Positions 57,043 to 64,000 of a DNA stretch of 64,000 nucleotides are shown here, in pieces. Numbering within the stretch: the stretch's first letter is position 1; each line of letters starts with the position of its first letter. The DNA is from Diphasiastrum complanatum (taxonomy: Eukaryota > Streptophyta > Lycopodiopsida > Lycopodiales > Lycopodiaceae), in contig CM055106.1 in the NCBI GenBank assembly GCA_029204225.1, forward strand, positions 12,138,107 through 12,202,106. The letters run 5' to 3'. The notes below the pieces were generated by a model. The model was not told the DNA's origin, ran no database searches, and worked only from the letters and a program-made list of their open reading frames with translations. Position numbers and translations under genes: made by a program.

Positions 57043-57127
<85 letters not shown>
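57043..57127. repeat. (CT)n microsatellite
   Basis: About 85 bp of pure CT, flanked by ggcggcttgtt and gtttgtggaagctcgag. Leu-Ser and Glu-Arg frames over it are artefacts. Confidence 0.98.
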
Positions 57128-57130
<3 letters not shown>

Positions 57131-57949
57131 TGTGGAAGCTCGAGCTGTCTATGAAGGAATGAGGGAGTTGGTCTTAATTTCAATTCTCTTTAAAAAAAAA
57201 ATACACCTTTACTTTTTTAGCTTTTAGACAAACGGGTGCATGGTGTTTGAGCTAGTTTCATGCATGATGAGGGGTCGACAATTTTGTGAATTGGCTGATT
57301 TTTTGCATCAGTGCTACTACGTGCAAGTTAATCAAGGCTTGGAAGGAATTTTGGACATTTGGTAGCTTTGAGTTGGAATGAAATCGGATTTCTTGAACAA
57401 CTCTGAAAATTTGAGTTACTAACACCCAATTATAGAAATTACGGTTTCTTGGTGTTTGATTGTCAAAATTTAGCCTTGGATTTTGTATCGCTTCAGTTGA
57501 AGAAATTTGGATTTCCTCTCTCTAGGAACAATATGCATTTTTTGGGCTTTATCACTTTGACATTTTTTGATAAGCCAGTTTATTTTGGGAACTTTACTAC
57601 TATTGGACCTTTGGTTAAGCTATAATAATCAGTTTTGGGAATGAGATTTTTTTAAGCCGATCTTGACGTAAAAGGAAGAATGGTATGGTTCTTAGACATA
57701 TACCTGGTCTATGAATTCAATTCCTTGGTACGATGCTATTTAGACCAATTAACTCTAGAGTATTGGTACTCCCAGTAAATGGAATTCAATCACATTTTTT
57801 TAATTTTCTCCTTTTCAAATCGGTGAAACACCATGGTTATTGTGGTTTTGATGATTTTGGTCATTAAAATTGAACAAACCAAAGCTTTTGAGATACTTGT
57901 TAAATAATAAATAGAGGAAAATTCATGGTATTTGGAGGTAATTCTTTAT
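57128..57949. other. Spacer, nothing recognised
   Basis: AT-rich, no frames or motifs. Confidence 0.5.
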
Positions 57950-58095
57950 TCGACAAAATTATTTGGAGTGAATTTTTGCAAACCAAAGGAGTAGACTTTG
58001 ATGAAACTTTTGCCCTTGTTGCTAAACTAGTTTCCATAAGGTGATCATTTCTCTTGCAACTACTTTCAATTGGCCTCTATTTCAATTGTAAGGAT
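57950..58095 (+). pseudogene. Copia RT scrap
   Basis: TKGVDFDETFALVAKLVSIR then, after a frameshift, ISLATTFNWPLFQL: the start of the RT fingers region of a copia. Nothing before or after matches. Confidence 0.6.
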
Positions 58096-60740
58096 TATCT
58101 CCTGGAATTGGTTGTGAATTTGATCCTATATCTGGGTATAGGAATGCCAAATCATCTTTTTTGACTTTTTGGGCAAAACAGATCTGGATGCAGAGGATTC
58201 TTAGAGGAAAAGCTGGTGGTATGGGACATCAGTGATTCTAAAGGGAATTTCTTGGGTAGAATGATTAGCAAACCGATGGTTAGGGATTGCTGTAATGGTA
58301 ATACTAACAGAGTCCATTGGTTTTTGTTAAGGGTATTTTGGGGAATTATGAGATATAGATTGATCCCTTAATGGTATCTCATTAATTACAAAATATGGAA
58401 GCCCTTAAATCTATTTCTCTATTTTATTAGACCTCTACTCTTTAGAAATTTCTTATTACATGACAATTGGATTGAGATTCATATAATTCCTTCCAGTGTA
58501 GAACTCTGTTCTGAAGGTTGTTAAATTATATGAAATTGTACTTCCATATAAGATTTTTGAATATGGCTCAGAACTTAGGTTTCCTGAACCCTAATGTTAG
58601 TCTCTATTTGATAGTTGATTATTGAAAGTTAATATTTCTATCATTCAAGATAAGATATTCTACGATTCTGAGGAAAAAGTCATGTTTGTAATAGTATTGG
58701 ATACTTATTACTGACTTTTCGAATCTTTGATATCTTATACATTGTCTCCTAGAAACTTTTAAATCGAAATTATGGAATTGCTTTTTTAAAAAGGGGGAAG
58801 AAAAGATAGGGATAAGTATTTCGAGGAATCAGCCAGTTGCATTGATTTGAAAAAATCTTGTATGTGTGCAATGGTAGAACTATCCATTTTGAAATAGACA
58901 AGCTCTCTAAGTAATTATTTTGAGTAATCTAGAACTAGATGAGTTTTGGGGTTATTGAGTTGTGAGATATTCATTAATATGTGAAGTATTGATAAAGATT
59001 AAATTAAGATTCATTGATTGTAACCAAGTACCATTTTGATATGGATTGGATCAGTGGAATAAAGCTTTAATCTTAATTCTATGCCCAAAGATGTCTGTAT
59101 ATAGCCTAATGTTGGTTTGTACGCTAAGATCTGTTGTAGGTTGATTGGTAGAAGAAATTTTGTTAATAAGAGGTAGATGGTTGGAAAACTTGTGATGTGG
59201 AGTTATTCACTTCAAAGATTTCCTAGATATGTTATTTATTCATGAGAAAAAGAGTTCTTTGGTAGCTGAGTTGCAAGATTCTCAGTGAATTATGTGAGTA
59301 ACATATGCAGATTGTGGATATTTGTCAGTTTATAGCCTATGTTTGTGTATAGGAACATAGTTGGATAAGTTGCTTATGTACATCTTAATCTTGTGGATCT
59401 ACTATGTGTTTCCTATGTACTGAGTTTATATCGTATACTTAAACTAGTCAGAGTACATAGACATATGAACAAGTAATGTGTGGAATAGTTACTTGCAGGT
59501 TAATGTCTCTTTCTGTGGAAAGGATAATTCGTTAACTTATTTTATGGTTTGGAGGAAGATCTAAATGTGGTGTTATACATATATAATTGAGATATGCACC
59601 TAGACATTTAAGATTTCTGAATCATTTACAATTAACTTGAGTAACTAGATTATTCCTGATTAGAAGTTAATTGGATAAGTAAGCAGTGTGAAGAGAATTC
59701 ACTGGGAACTGTTTATTTTGGTCTATATTGCTTATAAGTCACATGATTAGTGAGTCATTTGGATTCATTTATGAGAACTGTGCATAGAATATAGAAGATT
59801 CTTGAAGGAGAAATATCCTAAGTTATTGACTATATCCCAGTGAGCTCATATACATATAATGGATGACAGAGTCTAACTAATGTCAAGGATAACCATTGAA
59901 TTCAGTTGGAAATCAGCAGAACTTTATAATCTCTAGATGTGGTTCTAGGTGATTGTATAAAGTTTATTATTTGTTAAAGACAAATGTTATAATGGTCTCT
60001 AATCTCTTGGTTGATTGTAGAATCTGGAACTCATAATTTGGTTAAGAATCGAGATGGAAGAATATTCTTGGAATCCAGGAATTTTCCTTGTGGAAAAGAT
60101 TTCAAAATGTTTCTTATATTTCCTGAGTGGTATGTTATGCATATACTCCAGTATCTTTAAATGATTATGGGTTTAGAATTCGATAGATTATGATTGCCGA
60201 ATCATAAGATTCTAAATGTTTATGATTGGCAGATCATAATTTGATACTTAAAGGTCATTAGATGATTATATGGAAAATATGATGATTCTTAAGATGATGA
60301 GTAATTCTTGATCAATTGGTGGAGTTAAAATTTAGATTTGTTATTTGAACTCTAAATTTGTATACAAACTCGAGATTGTTTGGATCTCACAGGCATTTTC
60401 ATTAAGTAATTGTTTACTTATGAGGAATTTTCTTACCTTTATAGATTGTAGTCTAGGAATGCTTGTGTACTATTTTTCAACCTAAAATCTCTGGTTAAAT
60501 AGGAGCAGTTTAAGTCTATCAAAATTAAATGGTTGTTATTATTTTAGCATGTGATGCTAGGGATAGAACACTTATCTCAGGAGAGTATTTGGGGTACTCA
60601 CAAGACTGAGTTCAAGTCATTTTTATCTTGATGGATCTCCTAAGAGGTTTTGGTGGGATGAGTTTTGTACCAAGAAGCATTTATGATAGGTCTACAAGTA
60701 TTTGTGGATAGTCTTGGACTATAATTGTTTTGGATCTTTA
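58096..60740. other. Spacer, nothing recognised
   Basis: 2.6 kb of AT-rich sequence without frames. It may be decayed body of the chromovirus ending at 61.3 kb, but no motif supports this. Confidence 0.4.
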
Positions 60741-60749
60741 ACTTTTAAA

Positions 60750-61320
60750 CATTGATTTCCAATATAAGGTGAGGACTCACCCAGTGATTCATGTAAATTG
60801 AGGTACATGAAGGTGATGTTATTAGATTGGAGAGAATCAAGCCCAATAGGAAAATTTATCTTTTAGTGTACTTCTAAAAGGTCGATATAGTATTTCAGTG
60901 TAGAGAAAGATAATTTGAGAATTATCCCATCTCTAAATACTTATATGATATTGAAGTCAGACTAAAGATTGATTTTGAGGGTAATTGTGAAAGTTAAATG
61001 ATTGATTTGTTAGCTTTTAAACTTAATCTTCAAGTTTGGTCGACTGCTCATCCGGTGTATCATGTAAATTTAGTTTATATGATGATGACAGTTTGATGTA
61101 TTGAAGATTTTGCCCATTTGGAAGATTTATCGCTCAATGTACCTTTGGACCCTGAATGAGTACTCAGGATCAGAGACAAACAATTGAGAAATTGTTTTAT
61201 CCTTGTGTGCTTGATTAGGTTGGTTGGTCAAATTGAGGATAATGATTCATGGGAAGAGTTAAAAGCATACAAATTGGATTTCTCCTAGTTACTCGTTCTT
61301 AGGACAGAACTGGTTTAAGG
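60750..61320 (+). pseudogene. Chromovirus-type gypsy integrase C-terminus, two overlapping pieces
   Basis: Around 61050: AHPVYHVNLVY, then LEDLSLNVPLDPE, IRDKQLRN and NDSWEELKAYKLDFS, followed by GGKNVMS, the order of the integrase tail and chromodomain-like end of plant chromoviruses just before the LTR. A second, more decayed HPVIHVN piece at 60770-60980 suggests a local duplication. Many stops. Confidence 0.55.
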
Positions 61321-61329
61321 GGGGAAGAA

Positions 61330-61800
61330 TGTTATGTCCATGTCCTGTACAAGGTAATCGGAATCATTCCTAACGTGGATAGACGGTCACTCCAGGTGTA
61401 TATGGTTATTGATTATGCCTCGTAAGTCCGGGCTTGGCTTGTAAAGTAATTAATAATCATATGAGGGCCCAGACCTATAATTGGACACAAGAGCACATGC
61501 ATAGTGAATGACTGCTTTCATGCAAGAATAGGAGGTCAATAGCTCAATATGGATTGCATGGAAATCCTAAAGAGAATATTCTCTCTCTCTTGAGGAGAAT
61601 AATTCTAGTGGAAACTCGCCCATCTTCCTATTGAAAATTCAGTTTCTTGAGCTTGTTTCTCCTCCTCTCTTTTAGATTTTTCACTACGGCTTGGGGGCTA
61701 GGTCCAAGAGAAAACTCCAGGAGGGATCTAGGTTTGGATGGGTGGTTTTGCTCCACAGGTGTCCTTTTGGTTGTTTTGCAACAGGATCTAGTCAGATCTT
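61330..61800 (+). mobile_element. Chromovirus LTR (partial)
   Basis: TGTTATGTCC after the purine tract aaggggggaagaa. It shares its opening (TGTyATGkCCAT) and a gcttgggggctag block with the minus LTR at 62858-63328. The right end is cut by the gypsy C fragment. Confidence 0.6.
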
Positions 61801-61827
61801 CATTTGGTGATCTTTACAATAATCACC

Positions 61828-62729
61828 CGTTGGTTACTTCTGTTGTTGAAGTTTAGCTTTTGGATAGTGGTTCGCAAGGGAAAGCAACATTATATGGCAG
61901 ATCATGTGTCGCGAATCAAGGGGAAGGAGACTGTAGCCCTACCTGACGATGAGCTGCCAGACACTGTCTTATTCTACATTGACACTGTACCTGAATGGGC
62001 CACTAACATTGTTGAGTATCTTATGCAGGGCCAACTGGACAAATCCTTATCCAAGGCAGAACAGCAGAGGTTGATTCTCGAGGCTAGACCTTATCAGTTG
62101 ACTGCCGGCCAATTATATCAAAGACGAGCAGATAATATTCTTTGAAGATGTATTCTTCCATATGAGGCCACCCAGATTGGTTGAATTTTGCATGAAGGCA
62201 TGAGTGGTGGTCATTTCGCATCTGACATTATAGTTCGCAAGATCTTACAATCAGAATGCTGGTGGCCAACAATACATAAGGATACAAATGAATAATTGAA
62301 AAGGTGTGATGTGTGCCAGAGAGCTAGGAGACCAAAAGGTTGAACTATGATCTTTTACACCTAGTTCTAGCTCAAGTACCAATCGAGAAGTGGGGATTGG
62401 ACTATATTGGTCCTATACACCCTGCTGCAAGAAGTTCACAAGCCCGATATATAATCATGGCTACGGATTATTTCACCAAGTGGGTCGAAACCAAGGCAGT
62501 GCGAACAACAACTAACAAGTTCCTGTATGAAAATATCATTGTGCGCTCGGATGCTTGGTAGAGATAGTCAACGATCGCAGAAGTCATTAATCAATGAGAC
62601 CATCAAAGTCCTATTGGAAAAAATCTTCGTGATCCATCAATTTAGCACGTCTTATTATCCTTGTGGTAATGGACAGGCCGAGTCATCCAATAAGATATTG
62701 TGTAGCGTCAAAGAATTAACAATTCCAAT
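61828..62729 (+). pseudogene. Gypsy C: RNase H end and integrase fragment
   Basis: KGKQHYMADHVSRI, then VPEWATNIVEYLMQGQLD, a zinc-finger region with stops (CWWPTIH-like, CDVCQRARRP), then VPIEKWGLDYIGPIHP, TDYFTKWVETKAV and NGQAESSNKIL, broken off at 62729. Same family as gypsy B (same motifs in the same spacing), opposite orientation. Confidence 0.85.
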
Positions 62730-62844
62730 TCCAAACCTCCTTTAAGAATTTAGCACTCCAAAATCGGGATGTAACTTCAAGTGCTTCAATCTTCCAATCC
62801 GATGTAGAGCTTGCCTCCATCCTATCCAAGACCGCATCTTAGTC

Positions 62845-62856
62845 GGGCTCTGATAC
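62845..62856 (-). other. Primer-binding site of a chromovirus
   Basis: Minus strand TGGTATCAGAGC, one base from the LTR end. Confidence 0.65.
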
Positions 62857-62857
62857 C

Positions 62858-63328
62858 AATGTAAAGACCCTAAAGGATAACTCCTAAGATGAGGATAGGA
62901 GAACACAATAAGAGAGACTATGGAGCCAAGTCGCCCAACCAAACCTAGATCTAGCCCCCAAGCCATGCCATGCGAAGCAAGAGGAGAAGAGAGCTCCTGG
63001 TAACCTAAACCCAATATGTCGACGGGAGAATCCCCTACCTCATTATATAGAGAGTAGATTCCTATTCATGAAACCATGCAACCTCCATGCAGGTCAACTA
63101 TAAATAGATTACATCTCTTCATGCAGTCCTCCTGCCTATATCCATCATAACGTACATGCAATACTCCATATGTCTCAATTAGAGTGTCTAGGTCCTCTCA
63201 ATGTAATTAGTCACAAACTGGCATTGACATGAAATTAAATCATGGCGTGACCAACAATTTCGAATACTGGAGGGCCGGTCTACCATATTAGGACTATTCC
63301 AGGTCCTTAACCGAATATGGCCATGACA
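62858..63328 (-). mobile_element. Chromovirus LTR (471 bp), minus
   Basis: Minus strand TGTCATGGCCATATTCGG...ctttaCA, adjoining a Met-tRNA primer site; related to the LTR at 61330. The body to its left is only ~115 bp. It lies beside a copia integrase scrap it may have inserted into. Confidence 0.65.
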
Positions 63329-63339
63329 CTATATCCCTT

Positions 63340-63680
63340 GCTATTTTCAGCATAACCAGCAGAGATTCCCTTTATGGACGTAGGATCATCCTTCTTTCTT
63401 GTATCTAATAATTGAAAAACATAGCAAGTAGATCCAAGATTCTAAAACCTTTGAGATTTGGCTTCTTACCAAATAGAGCCTCATAAGATGTTATGTCTCC
63501 AATGGGCTTACATGGCAATCTATTACATAAATAAGTTGCACAAATAATGGCCTCTCTCCAAAATGACTTAGGTAGAGACTAATCTAGCCTTAAAGCCTTT
63601 GCACACTCACAAAGAGTTCTATTCATTCTCTTGACTATAAGTACATGTAAGCTCTCTTTTAATACCATTGGATTTACAAA
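63340..63680 (-). pseudogene. Copia integrase scrap
   Basis: Minus strand MNRTLCECAKALRLD, SFWREAIICATYLCNRLP, TSYEALFGKKPNL: the integrase end of a copia close to 44/E. Several shifts; nothing else of the element remains in view. Confidence 0.7.
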
Positions 63681-63759
63681 ACTGTATCATCTTAGTGGAG
63701 ATGCGGACTGTTGGATCTGGACAATTGACATACTCTTTGGAAAACTAGACTAGAGCTCG

Positions 63760-64000
63760 CTTGGTGTCTACGTCCATCTTCCATCCGTACTCGAACGAAT
63801 TTTCAGCCAATTCATTGTCTCGATGGTGATTTGGTCCATTGGGATGTCGCATTCCGCCATTTTGATCTGCATGGATAGGGAACGTAATGGCATTGACCCG
63901 TAGTTGTCGTGGACTCGTGAAGACAACCTGATGGCTGCAGGGTCACGTTTGAACAGCTTTTGGTGCCATTCCAGTTGAGGGGCCAAGGCTGGAATGAGAC
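63760..64000 (-). other. Unrecognised open frame at the right edge
   Basis: A minus frame is open from the edge to 63768 (contains LEWHQKLFKRDPAAIRLSSR and MPLRSLSMQIKMAE). Base composition is more GC-rich than the neighbours. No family recognised; it continues beyond the window. Confidence 0.3.

Noticed and set aside
56920-57183. Leu-Ser and Glu-Arg frames over the second CT run
   Set aside because: Microsatellite artefact.

Overview
The window looks like nuclear DNA of a land plant with a large, retrotransposon-rich genome. It has no operons, an AT-rich background, one intron-containing eukaryotic gene with a first intron of about 5 kb, and many nested, inverted and decayed LTR retrotransposons of the Ty1/copia and Ty3/gypsy types. 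I cannot place the plant to clade. No rRNA, tRNA, CRISPR or prokaryotic system is visible.

Layout. Positions 1-7.0 kb hold the 5' end of a minus-strand host gene of the importin-13/transportin-3 type. Exon 1 is at 6431-6859 and exon 2 at 1163-1285, with matching splice phase, and the gene runs off the left edge. From 7.7 to 18.9 kb there are three relatives of one copia family: a decayed minus RT fragment (8.1-9.4 kb), plus-strand element A (LTR 9.4-10.7 kb, body to 14.0 kb) and minus-strand element F (LTR 18.13-18.94 kb, body leftwards to 14.0 kb). A and F meet tail to tail at about 13,997. Inside F, the end of integrase and most of RT are replaced by about 1.7 kb of unrecognised coding sequence with a coiled coil and a canonical intron. 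Gypsy A (18.94-22.8 kb) has its gag end and protease inverted.

From 25.0 to 29.5 kb lies minus copia D: LTR, gag and protease, then a 634-codon reading frame of unknown identity where integrase, RT and RNase H belong. It is followed by 5'-truncated copia B (29.5-33.3 kb, plus), gypsy D gag, tRNA-Asp-type primer site and LTR (33.3-36.1 kb, minus), and copia E (36.3-39.8 kb, plus). From 41.3 to about 54.2 kb lies minus gypsy B of the Tat/Athila type, which lacks a protease. Its RNase H is split by a young copia (called copia 44) with 678/682-bp LTRs about 2% different, carrying only two nonsense codons and one frameshift. The right 10 kb is LTR pieces and pol scraps.

No autonomous element is intact. 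Copia 44 is closest. The observations most worth a second look are the two copia elements whose pol is replaced by unrecognised coding sequence (D and F), the G-box palindrome shared by LTRs of several copias, the recurrent Trp/Gln-to-stop changes of cytosine-deamination type (one at the same Trp codon in A and F), and the many 37-150-bp tandem duplications in host intron and transposons alike.
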